Source: Lota lota (taxonomy: Eukaryota > Chordata > Actinopteri > Gadiformes > Lotidae). Taken from it: a stretch of DNA of 64,000 nucleotides. Under the pieces are notes generated by a model that saw nothing but the letters and a program-made list of their open reading frames with translations, was not told the origin of the DNA and searched no databases. Made by a program: the position numbers and the translations under genes. Location of the stretch: positions 1,236,001 to 1,300,000 of the forward strand of contig JACYXH010000472.1 in assembly GCA_026745465.1 (NCBI GenBank), in the 5' to 3' direction. Below, piece by piece: positions 1 through 12,402 of this stretch (within the stretch, counting starts at the first letter, position 1; every line of letters starts with the position of its first letter).

Positions 1-1555
1 GTTCCTCAAAAACAAATCTCTTTAATGCAAGTCTGTCCAAGTTATACCACGCGATGTGTCAGATGAGAGGTAAAATGGAGATCACTGCAAAAGGAAACTG
101 TTTTGATGAAAGCCTTTGTATCGAGAGACGGGCCAAGAATATCCTGGAGGTTTGCTAATCATGCTTTACAAGTGACTAGCTCTTTCATAGGGACAGACAT
201 TGGTTTGAATGGAGGCCTGCACATTATTTCCTTAGCGGCTAGTTAGCATTCTGCTGCGGCCGCACACAAGGTCTCGAAACATTTCAAACAAACGTCTCAG
301 AGAACACGGCCTGGTCCGTTTCTCTCTCTCACCCTTTTTTCTTCAAATCTCCTGTGCCGTTTCCTGTGCCTTTCACTACCAGCTTTGTGGTGGACACAAA
401 CCTGGCCTCCAAGAAAATGGGGCCCTTTTTTTTTTTTTTTTAATTAGCCTGAATAATAGCCAAGCATGAGGAGACTTAATCCCCTTGGCCGACGGTACTC
501 TGTTAATGGTTTCCCTGTCACTCACCACGCCAACCGTATGAAAGCAGGCTCAGCCATTCACTCCCAACACCTCTCGCTCAATCTCTCTCTCTCCCTTACC
601 CCCCCTTCTCTCTATCCCTCCCTCCCTCTCTCCCTCCCTTCTCCCCCCCCTCTCCCTTTTTCCCTCCCTCTCTCTCTCCCTTCTCCCCCCCTCTCTCCCT
701 TTTTCCCTCCCTCAACCCCCCTCCCCCCCTTTCTCTCCCTCGCTCGCTCTCTCTCTCTGTCTTTCTCTCTCTCATCCTCTCTCTCATGCAGTCTCTCGGC
801 CGGTCTGGGAATTCTTCCAGGCTGGCCTGTGTTGTTCGTCTGCCTCCTGACCCAGCCCCCGCTCCTCCCGCTGACCACCACAGTCCCTCTATTCATCCCC
901 TTCCTCCCATCACCGCCACTGCCTTTTGATCTAAACCCCGCCACCCCCCGAATTACCATGAGTCTGTCCGTCTCCCCATCCCCCCCCCCCTCTCTCTCTC
1001 TCTTCGCCCAGAGAACAAATTACTCACTTCCTTCATTCATATTAACCACCATACGACCTACCGTTTTCCTGCCTTTTTCATCCGCTGTGGTGTTTTTTTG
1101 CCGACGAGCGAGCAGCGAGCACGCGAGAACACTTTGCTGTTTGTTCAGTGCAGTGTGTTTCTGGTAAAGATATGCGGGGACGTCGGGGCCAATTTTGTTT
1201 TCCATTTACTAGAACAGCTTGTGAACCGTTGTTTGGTCACCAAGTCATAACACGAGCGGGGTGAACCGCCGGTGGAGTGGAACCGATTTGAAATGTACAA
1301 CAGTGTTTGTATCACGGGGCTGCAGGACCAGGGAGGTACCGACGTTGCGTTGGCTTGGATTCAGTCGACGCATGTAGGGTTTCAATGCTTCCCTACTTAG
1401 AGGACTTCTGATTCATTGTGATCATCCACAGGAGTGAATCTAGATACCGACAGCCGTTACACCTCGATGCATACCGTGGCTAGTCCTTACGTTACTGTGT
1501 TTGTATTTACTCTCTACTTACTATTTCAATACTTGGGGCTTTTTTAAGAGGGACA
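1..1555. other. non-coding upstream sequence, no gene seen
   Basis: Apart from the pyrimidine tract at 580-787 and a T-run near 427-440 this is unique sequence. The open frames here run over the CT tract and encode only Ser/Leu/Pro-rich repeats. No exon, RNA gene or transposon end recognised. Confidence 0.6.
580..787. repeat. polypyrimidine tract (CT/CCCT)
   Basis: About 200 bp almost free of A and G on the + strand, built of CTCTCT, CCCTCC and C-runs. Mirror-like pyrimidine tracts of this kind can form triplex DNA. Confidence 0.9.
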
Positions 1556-1569
1556 ACCTATGATCGTCA

Positions 1570-1572
1570 TAC

Positions 1573-1614
<42 letters not shown>
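1570..1614. repeat. (CA)n microsatellite
   Basis: CA repeat of about 45 bp with a TA interruption near its start. Confidence 0.95.
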
Positions 1615-1616
<2 letters not shown>

Positions 1617-2169
1617 AGTGTATTCATGGCAAATCCAGCTGTTCGCCCCAGTCAACGGCTTCAAAGGTTGGCTGCCCGACCCACAGAGAGAATCAAACCC
1701 ACGCCCCAGCTCACATCCAGAGTGTTAAGATGTGAATCAATAAGGAGCAGAGGCGGCCGAAACATTCTCATTGTTCAGGGACAGTGTGGACTACCAGTGC
1801 GTGACCTGCTCAGAAAGTAGAAAGAGCAGCACTCCTGCTGCCATCAGGAACGTACCGGCACAATATCGAGCCACATTTCTCTATCTACCCCTTTTTCATT
1901 CTTCACCTTTTTTCCGTTCTTTCCATCTTTCCATCTATCCATCTCCTCCTCTGAATGCCAGGAGGCAGGCTGGCTATGGTTTGACATTAACAGACAATAA
2001 ATAGCGGCGTCTCGGGGAAAGGCATTCTCCCCAGCACTTGTAATGGACCAGTATAAATCTTTTAAATTATAAATCAATAAATAGTTAATACAATAATAGG
2101 AATGCTTATAAATATTTAAGCAAGCAGATAGGGACAGAGTGACGGGTCGTGGAGGGAGGGAGGGAGGTG

Positions 2170-2193
2170 ACACACACACACACACACACACAC
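2170..2193. repeat. (CA)n microsatellite
   Basis: Twelve CA units directly after a short GGGA run. Confidence 0.95.
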
Positions 2194-2687
2194 TCATGCA
2201 GATGATGTGCGAAATCAACACACGTTTTTTTTTTTGTCGTCGTTGTTGTTTTTCCCTGTGTCAGCATCTTCAGTGCAGTCTTTTCGGTGATGCATGTCAA
2301 AGGTTACACGTGCGTCGCTGTGTCTACAAGGCCCCAGGGTTTATGGCTGTTTTTCTTTTGTTATTTACTATGTCATGCCACATTAGGCAGTCCCTGTAAA
2401 GCAGTTTAAATCATTAAACAGTTTTATAGGGATATTTCTTTTAATAAGGACGTTTCTCAGAAAAAGATCACCCGCTTCATAAACAAATCCCTCATATAAA
2501 ATAAAATAAAAAAATGTTCAAGCCATTTTAACCCATTTTCAAGAAAATGCATTCGATTTACACAAATACCCTAAATACTTAGGATATTTTCATACAGTAA
2601 CCCCTAAAGTCTCAGAACAGGGGCTCAAGTCGAGTACCTCTGCCTTGTTTAAACAAACATGGCTGATAGCATTTCTGTTTTTGCTGG

Positions 2688-2690
<3 letters not shown>

Positions 2691-2731
<41 letters not shown>
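2691..2731. repeat. (CT)n microsatellite
   Basis: Uninterrupted CT tract of 41 bp. Confidence 0.95.
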
Positions 2732-2734
<3 letters not shown>

Positions 2735-2874
2735 TCCACCCATCCTTCTATCTCCCTGACAGCTCTTTACATTGTTATCCTCTCTCTCCATTGGGAGTTA
2801 ATTTGCCATAACGTTCTCCCGCTGCACCCTGTGATCACCCAGTGAATACCCCCATAACTCTCCCTCTGTCTCTG

Positions 2875-2875
<1 letters not shown>

Positions 2876-2923
<48 letters not shown>

Positions 2924-2924
2924 A
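2876..2924. repeat. (CT)n microsatellite
   Basis: CT tract of 49 bp, only 145 bp after the previous one. Confidence 0.95.
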
Positions 2925-3386
2925 CACTTGACAGTTCAATTTACACGTAACGGATAGCACTATCAGCGCCCCGCCGCGCCTCCACCTAGCCTGCTTCCTC
3001 CGGGGGATTTTTGCGCTGACTTTTATTATTATCATTATTATCATTTGTTATTTATTTATTTGTATATACCTGTCAGGGGACCGATGCTTCTGGTGCAGTC
3101 TCACACTCTCTCTGTGTCTCTCTCGCTCTCCTCTTCGTCGCGTGGCTGGGCCCTTTGGGGTGGGATGCTGCATCTTGTTTATGTGACCCTGTCAGCATCA
3201 CTACCCCCCACTCCAGAGTTCTCCTCTCCCATGTGTACTTATCCAGCAAATTATGCCTCCATCTTGTTCCCCTCTCATCTCCCCGTTCTCTGTATGATTT
3301 TACGGAGGAGTTGTTGATCAATAGCTCGGTCCCTGACGCCTCTCCCTCGCTCGCCTTGTTGTCGTTACGCCCTCAGCATTCCATCA

Positions 3387-3388
<2 letters not shown>

Positions 3389-3469
<81 letters not shown>
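3389..3469. repeat. (CA)n microsatellite
   Basis: Uninterrupted CA tract of 81 bp. Confidence 0.97.
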
Positions 3470-3472
<3 letters not shown>

Positions 3473-4407
3473 TGCCCCTCTCCCGCAAATTAATTTCTCT
3501 GGGCTCTTTCCCCCCACCCGTTATCCGGTTCCATTTTACATAAATTCAGCCGGTCACTAGATCCATCACAGACTAATGATCGCCATCATTCTTTTCCTTT
3601 TTTCTCCTTGTCCGTACTCCTGTCTCCTCCTCTCTTTATTTTTCTCCATCTCTTCTCCCAATGGCTGTGTTTTTCTCCCGCCCTCCTTTGACCTGTTCCG
3701 TCAACACACACATACCTGAAAAATGCAAAATTAATGCAGACATCTTTTTGCAGTTTATACCATCAGGTTCATCATCAAATTTCAAACCAAACCTACACCT
3801 CATGGCTCACGTAAAATGCAAATGACTCACAAGTGGGTCATTGTAAAGCACAGCCTTTATCCTTTGTGTATATTCCTGGTTGTGGTGCTGTAATTGCACT
3901 ATAATTTCGGAACCCTTTTGTACTGTCTAGAAATACCTGTATCCATGCATAGTCTCACCTGCACACCTACACATGCTCGCCTATGAGGCCCACCACCATC
4001 CCCTGCACCTCACCCTCTACTTCCCCTGTGGAGGTTCCAGGGAGACGCTTCTTCATGGCAGAGTAGCTGTCAGCCACGGAGTACGGAGGACGTTTCTACG
4101 TGGTGTTCATTACCCTTCCTGTCGCCTCCCTGCGCCTTTCTCCCCTAATGAGCCACCGCACTCTCATATTAAAATAATTATAGGGAGGACATAAATTCTT
4201 TCAGACAACCCACCCCACTGCCACCCCTCTCTCCCTCTCCTCCTCTACCCCGCACACACCCACTGTCCCTCCTTTCATTCTCACCGTTTAGCCCTCCTCC
4301 TCCTCCACCCTGTTAGACACTTTGTATTTCTTATACAGGAAGTCAATTAGAGCTGTGGGCCTGCGTCAAAGTCAGAATTAGCATCCTGAGAGTTTGACCC
4401 TAGCGGA

Positions 4408-4435
4408 TAAAGGAGGAGGAGGAGGAGGAGGATGA
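4408..4435. repeat. (GGA)n then GAT trinucleotide tract
   Basis: About seven GGA units run into three GAT units. Confidence 0.9.
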
Positions 4436-5644
4436 TGATTATGATGAGAACACCCATGCTATGGTATCGTTTGTGGCATTAGCTAGGCAGTCCACAGGTT
4501 GCCCGCGACAACAAAAGAGAAGCTGATTTGCCTTTCAGCTGAGGTTCTGGCCATTGATGAACCCTGGGAAAGGACAAGCCTTGTGCTCTATGGAGCTCCC
4601 CTGGTTTGTCTGGTCCAGTTGATCACTGCCTACGGTTCTCTACTGCGACGTGCCACCGGGCTGGTGCCAGCAGGAGCCGAAGCTGGGTCTCCTGAGCCTC
4701 GAGACCGAGCTGATGTGTGGCCCGCCTCGCCGATCTCAAAGGGAGGAAGTCAAATCAAAAATGGTGGCTGGCTAGTGTAACTCTTGAGGTCCAATTTAAA
4801 TCCTGCCACTTACACAATGCAAGGATGGGCACACGGGGGTCTCCCTGCAATTTGACCTAATCAGGGGCCGATTCCAGTTTATTCCAGTCACCAAGAGAGA
4901 GGAGCTTGGAGTCACATGCCAATCAGTGAAGCAAGAGGAGCAAGATGACGTCCAGCACTTCCCCAGGTGGTCCCAGCATGCTGTAATTGCTGCCTGCATT
5001 GGGCTGTTGTGTGGTTTTTTTTTAATAACAAGGATGTAAACTCCTAAGGACGACACTGCAGTGGACCATCTGAGTCACTTTAGTCAAGAACAAACTTCCA
5101 CTTTTTTCAGTGGCTTTTGTAAGTAACATTACAATTATATGCTTAAAACCACTTCTGAAGGCTTATTTATTTTAAGACGTAAACCTCAGTGAAGTGATGA
5201 AAAAAAAGTATTTTCATTCATAAACTGAAGATTTTGCTTTACTGATTTTAATTCCTAGTCTTGGGGAATCTAACTGGCTCTCTTTATACTTGATCAAAAG
5301 GTTTGTTACATTCGTTGCTCAACTGAAATAACTCAAGAACGCATGACTCAAATAGAATCTTGCTGGCAAACGTCCACATCATATTCAGTAGTCTATCTCA
5401 GTTTCCTTATATTTATTTTATGCTCAATTCCACCCCCCTTGTGTATGACCACAGGGAAACCCGAATGCACTGAGTGAGCTTACGTGCCATAAGAGAATGT
5501 TGGTACTGTACGTGTGCTACATTAGGTCCCCCTTCCATTATTTTACACCTAAGCCAGATTTCGCCAGTGAAGATGAAGTCCCCACTCAGCACCTACGGTC
5601 GCATGCCTTCAACTGCAGTCAGCACTGCACTGTAATGGGAGAGT

Positions 5645-5645
<1 letters not shown>

Positions 5646-5678
<33 letters not shown>
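5646..5678. repeat. (GA)n microsatellite
   Basis: GA tract of 33 bp. Confidence 0.95.
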
Positions 5679-5682
<4 letters not shown>

Positions 5683-6967
5683 AAAAACCTGGACAAAAAA
5701 GTGACTTTTCAGCAGATTTTTGCCAAAACATTCCTTTTCCTGCTTCCTCTGTCAGCTCTGTTTAAACATTACAGCTCGTCTATCCCCCTACCAGCCAGCT
5801 ATTTTGAATCTTTAAGCGGAGGGCCGTAGATCTAATGCCTCCCCCAACAAAGTCGTGGTTAATGTTTAAAGAGAAAATAATGGAAAAACAGGGATTGCAC
5901 AAAAAGAGGATCAAAAGCGTGTTTTATATTACCAGGAAATACGGCTAAATAATATATTAGGTGTGCATGTTTTACATCCTTGTGAATATTTGAAACATCA
6001 GCGAATGGGTGGGATGTATATGAGATGGTGTCAACAGAGCAAGCAAACAAGGTGTTCTTAATGGAAGCGGCTGGACATTTGATAATGGATGATGGAGGTG
6101 CCCTCCACTATTCATGACTTTCTCCACATAAGGATTTCTGACAGCTTCGCTTGCTCTGACTTTTTTCCGATGATGTTTTGCAAATAATGTATTTTTTTAG
6201 AGGGATGTAAACATAGATGCGTATTCCAAATTGAAAGTATGCTGAAAGGTCCTTTATGTTTTTGTCTGCTCAACCATTTGATTTGACAGTGCTTGAGATA
6301 TACCCACCTACGTGTTCTGTGGTAGTCCATCTTAACCCTTTTAGGGGTGACCTTAGGTGTATTTTTCCGACATTACCTGGCGCTTCATACCAACCAGAGC
6401 AGAACGGCAGGTTAACAAGCATTCCCAGTATTCACCAGCACTGTCTGTGAAGTGTTCTTAGCAAGGTCAGAGCACACATGCCCCGAGGATAGCTCTAAAG
6501 TCGCTCAAGCCTGTTTTAGTGTCCAGATAGTCCCACACAGCTTAATCAGGACCCCAGGGTGGTAACATCAGTGGAGGTCTGTATCTCTGATCACTCAGAT
6601 GTTCTTCAGGGGTTCTTGGTTAGCATTTCTTCTTAGATTTGTTATTTGTGAATGTATTCTAGCATTTCGGCCATTTTGGGTGAGGTAGGGTTCTTCTGAT
6701 TCACGTTTATTATCAAATGTGCAGTAGAACATGCCTTGGTCATTATGTATGTAGTGGAATTCTTATGACAAGACAAGGGTAATCCTCTACATAGAACAGA
6801 AACACACAGTAATGATTGTAAATACAAAGTAGCATGGAGGAGGAGGTTGGATGCAATTATTATACATTCTCTCAGGGATTCTTATTCTTCCTGTGGTATA
6901 ATATTAAAGGATGTATAATTGAGAAAAATGTCCATTATCACTGACTTGGAACACAAGTTGAAAGCAG

Positions 6968-7095
<128 letters not shown>

Positions 7096-10000
7096 CAGCA
7101 TCTCTGTGTGAAGTTGAAGCCCCTGGCACTAGAGGGAGCAAGTTCACCAACATTAAGTGTCTAGAGGGGACTGTTGTCACATTGGTGTGATGTGGTCAGG
7201 GGGGAATGGTTGGAGCTGCAGGCCTGGAGTAATTGATTGTGTAGTGGGGCCAACTAATCCTGTTTTGTTAGTAATTGAAGAAATGTATGAAATAAATATA
7301 AATGAGCAGTTAATTCATAGTAAGGACATTGAAAGAGTTTCTTCCATATCAGAAACTAATGTCAGATAAAGGGCTACATCAGTGTTTTTTATATATATAA
7401 GGACAATAATGATGTTAAATTCTGGGCAGGGTAGAAAACAGACCTTAAACACACACATGCGCACACACACAGATTTTTTTGTGCTGTTCACAGACATGGA
7501 AATATTGTCAAAATACAGAAATGAATACCAAAATGGTGTCATTAGTTATAGTTGTCTGAGAAAACCCCAATAAGAGAGGTCGTAAATCCTAAAACTATAA
7601 TAAGATGTGAGTGGAGGCCGGTTATGCCCATTATGTGTCAGCTCACGCCATTCGATTCCTGAGATGTTTGGTGCCTTCGGCATTGTCTTGCTACCATGCC
7701 TCAGGCAAAGGGATTGATGATGGTATTTTGGAACCGTTATTAAAGTATGACCCTGGACAAACTGTGCTCAGGAGAAAAATGCACACACAGCGACCAGGAG
7801 AAATAATCCTACATTATCACTTACAAATGTCAATGCCCCACTACTAAAGCAGTGTTGTTAATAGCCCTTGGATAATCCAAAACACTCGTTACGGAGAATC
7901 GTACCCGCCATGATTTATATATATTAACAACCTCAGAGACTTAATGGATGTTTGTGTAAATAAATGATGCATCCATAAGTCATTGAAACACCCAGGGCCG
8001 GGAGTTGGACGGGTTTTGTCCCCCTGGCATCGCTTGCGTCTCACCCTCATCACTTATTACTTAGAACAACCCTCATGTTGCGGTGGGTGGAGTGGGGGGA
8101 CAGGGGGTCACTGGGTGCAACATGCTGGACCGTTTCACCTGTGGCATCCCATCAAATTTGCCCCGGCTAATTGATGAGCGTCCAGAAAAACGGGGGGAAG
8201 ACGGTCGGAGCCAAACATCTTTTCATCAGATGCCCTGGCGCCGAATCACACCGTCCTCTACCGATCTGTTGCTCCCTTTTTGTTTTCTTATTTATTAAGG
8301 ACGTTAGCAACCTGACGCAAACATGGACACTGCGGTGGTTTTGGGGTTCTTGAAGTTTAGAGATCCAGGGAGCTTTTATTCCCCTCAGAATAGTATTCAT
8401 AAATTCTTTTCTTTTTTTTTGCTTCGGTTTTGAATGTTGTTGATTTTACTGTTGCTCCCACCCAACTATTTTCTTGTTCTCTCTCTCGCCCTCGCTCTCT
8501 CTCTCTCTTCCCCCTCCTCTCTCTCTCTTTCTCTCTCTGTAGTTGTACATTTATTTGCTGAGAGACTGATCAGGTTCAGTGGCGTGTCACGGGGACATGT
8601 CATCAGGGACCTTAACAGGAGCCAATAACTGCCAAACTTCAAAGGCGCTTGGTCCACAGATCCCCTCAGGTGACACGGTTCCTTCTGGAGCTCTGCGGTT
8701 ATTATTACAGCTACTCCATAGCCTACACTATCACCCACAGGCCTGCGTGCTTACCCTTCTGAAATCCTTCACTCGTTAAAGAGATAAGAGAGAAAGGCAA
8801 GGCCTGGTTAAAAGCCAATGTCTTTCACACATGGTTGATCTTTTTCCTTATTTTCTTCCTCTTGTTTCATGTGTGTTCGTTTTTGTGTCGGGTTCCCAGA
8901 AAATACAAAGTTGAATAGTATTGCAGTTGTGCATCTCTGGCATTGGGACAGTGTTCTTGGTGACTGGTTTGGAAGGATGAGAGCACATCGAATCAGCACA
9001 GCGCCGTTTCACATCAGTAGGTTTTAAAAGTAGGTATCCATACGTAACCACCGTCATTTAACAATAAAATAAATAAATATATGTAGTCATTCTTTAGTGG
9101 TGATTTGAACAGCGACTCCCCTCTTTCTCTCATGCCCTTATCTTCGTGTTGATAGGAGAACCTTGCAGGTGGAGGTCCCCTTTTAGAAAAACACCAGCAG
9201 GCGATTCCCTCCACTTAGGACCAGTAAAACGTAATAAATGATGACCAATCGGGCCACATTGTAAATTCTGACCGGGCCGCTCTGATGGATGGCTATGGGC
9301 TAGGTGTGGTCGAGCCCAGGTCTGGCAGCTTTAATGAGCATTTGGTTTCCTTCCCAGGAGCTTGTGTTTGTCTTAAAACTCCACTGCAACGACTAGTGGA
9401 ACCTTTTTTTGTTTTGTTTTTGTCCCTTTTATTTTGGATACGTCGTACATTTTTCCCCGATTCGCTCTTCTTCATCCACTAGGGTTTACGCCAATGTAAT
9501 CATGTCTCACTGAACTGCTGGCTTGGGTCTTGTTTTGTTCACAGTTCACTGATTTGGGTGGCAAAGGGTCATTTGATGTCCTAAAGGGCTACTGCTAATA
9601 GTTTTATACACCTCTCATTAGACATTTATGTAGTTCCAACCTAAAATAATATTTATTCCCAATGTAGATATTAATATACAGTAGCTGAAGTAGCTATTAA
9701 CCTGAAGCACCAACCTCCAATGGCAAGGAAGAAAACTCAGACCACAACATGATTTTGTACAACCACCAAACATGGTTAAACTAAGTGTCAAGCTTTTCTA
9801 AATTCATTTTGTGTACGAGTTAAATACAAACCAAATCCGAACATAATATTTACATCTTCTGTCCAGGAAAGAAACAAACCAAAAAAATTACTTGTTCGTC
9901 ATTTATCAAATTTCCATACATTTAGTAGTCAAAATGTATTTTAAGTGGCTGGTTCTACAAGTTTGCATACAAATGCACATCGGGCAAAAAGCAGTAACAT

Positions 10001-12025
10001 AAATTGAAACCTGACGCTGGTATCAAAATCACGGCCACTCTGGGTCTCCACGTGAGGCCTTTTACACTGCCTTTTGTGGTTCTGAATAACTTGGTTAGCT
10101 AAGGCCTGGGCCTGTAAAAAAATGGTATGCATTCATCAGACTGTAAGACTGTAAAAAAGCAAAGCTCTCATCTAAATGTCAAATGTTAATAAATGACACA
10201 TGTTCGTATTCGGGAGTAGAAGTGGCTGGTCCTTGTATGCCGGACCCCATAAGCAGGTACTGCAAGTAAGAAAATGTCTGACTTGCTGAGCAGATGTTGC
10301 ATCCGTCAGGGCTTTGTTGGTGTTGCTGTGAATAGTGGACATAATGGGGAGCCGACTAGCCGTTTAGGTGGTTCATACACTGAATCTGGTGCAACCTTCA
10401 CCACTAATGTTAATAATATATAAAGAAGGGCAGTGGTATTTAACATGTACGTTTGGGCTGATGGGAGAAGCATAACATATCGGGCTAACGTTAGTAAATA
10501 TTTGCGCTTGCTATTTGACTTGGCTGTGAAGGCGTCCTTTGGGGGACTGGGTTGAATCTGTTTCCCGGTGGTAATCTCTCAATTTTACATCGAAAATCTC
10601 CAACACATTGCAGAGATCCCCACTTCATACAATTCAGACAGGATGGGTTTAACACTCGTTCTAAAATTATCCACATCAGGCCAACGTATTGCTTCGTGAT
10701 GTGTGAAATGGTTTTAGCTGAGGGGAAAATGAGGAATTCCTAGGAGCAAGAGGGTTTTGATTAACCCAAATTCTTCTCTTGTTTTGTTCAACATTTAAAT
10801 TCTTCTCCTTCACAAATTGAAATTAAAATAAATGATCAGAAAACGTCACCTGAAACCTGTGTTTTGACCGAACACAAACTAAATCATTTTGTGGTCACAA
10901 ATAATGAAAAATAATACTCTACCGCCTACACCTACTCTGTTGTAAAGCCCCCTAGAATATAATGTTCCTTTCTGCTGGCTCTCCAGATAAATCCACACTG
11001 TCTGCTGCAATTCACTATGCCACATTAAAATCTTTGAGATCAATTAAACTTCCCAGCTCACTTTACAAGCCACCCGTTTTAATGCTGTCTCCTCCCGCTC
11101 TCCTTTCCTGAACAGGGGAATACTCTTACAGGGCAGAATTTATTGAGTCATTTGCGGAATGAGATGCAGAGGATGGGGAAACGCACACATTAAGTAATAT
11201 ATTCGGTGGTTTTCCATGCCTGAGACTTGTGGCGGGGGGATGGGGTGTGGGACAGGGCTGGATTCAGGTTTCTGATGGATTTCTTTAACCTAGAATCTGT
11301 GTGCGCTTTAGTTACAAACAGCAAGGCAAGTTGTTTTACCCCACCGAAAGAAGTGCTAAAGTGGCCAGGATCTGTAGCCAATTTAACGCTGCATAACATT
11401 GGTGGATTGGTGGGAAGTGTGTTGAACAGTGAAACAAAATGTGTGTGTGTGTTGTGTGTGTGTGTTTGACTCGTGAATAGAGGAACTGGTTTTCATGATG
11501 GCGGCATGCCTTCAGTTTTGTATTGTACCATGTGGTATCCCTCAACTATCTCAACTATCTCACAATTCTCTCCCTCGCAAAGTGCTGCCCGCTTATGGAA
11601 TAGAGGATTTGCATTGTGTTAGGCGGCATGAAGGTAGCTGTCTCTACTGAGGCTTGTCTGGAATCCTTATCCTGTATTTATAGAAGAGGGATGGCCTAAA
11701 CGCCAACAGGTGTAAAAGTCCTCTCTGGCTCCAGCTTTGTTGTCTGAATGTTCACAAAGGGCATCAGAAAGTGTAGGGAAAAGTCGGAAATGAGTCCACC
11801 CAGAAAGCTCCACCATATATTCTCATGTTGGTTTATTTTGGATGACACATAAAACAAAATCATTGTGTTAATTCGACCCCCAACCTCCTGCAGTGAGCTT
11901 AGGTGCGTGCTGAAATTGCGTTAAGTAAATTCACTTTATGACACCGCAGTGACATGTGCATCTGTGATTTCACACGCTTAAATGTACAATTTACAGTTGC
12001 GGTATTGAATGACACCCAGGGCTGT

Positions 12026-12057
12026 GGGGTGGGGGGGGGGGGGGGGTGGGGGGGGGG
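12026..12057. repeat. G-run cluster
   Basis: A run of 16 G and a run of 10 G separated by T; capable of G-quadruplex formation. Exact length is uncertain because long homopolymers are prone to assembly error. Confidence 0.9.
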
Positions 12058-12383
12058 TTCAGGGGGTAGGAGGGCAACTGGAGCCCCCCAGAGAACAAAG
12101 CTGTCGTTCCAGGTCCCCCCACCCTCTTCCCCACCAGACCCCAGACCCCTTGCTCATGCCTTCCCGGCCACCACCACCACCGTCCTCCACCCTCCACCCA
12201 CCCTCTTCCACCCCCCGGCCTCTCTTTACAGCTGCGGAGGTGTGAGCCTGGCACACAAGGGCCCGCCTTATAACCGTTAAGCAAGCGCTGCGGCTCTCCT
12301 AATGGCCAGGAGTCCCCTAATGACTAAAACACCTGGAGATATGTGACATGGGGGTGGTGGATGAGGAGGAAGGACTGAGGGGC

Positions 12384-12402
12384 GGGGGGGGGGGGGGGGG
12401 GG
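12384..12402. repeat. G-run
   Basis: Nineteen G in a row on the + strand, 330 bp after the previous G cluster. Confidence 0.9.
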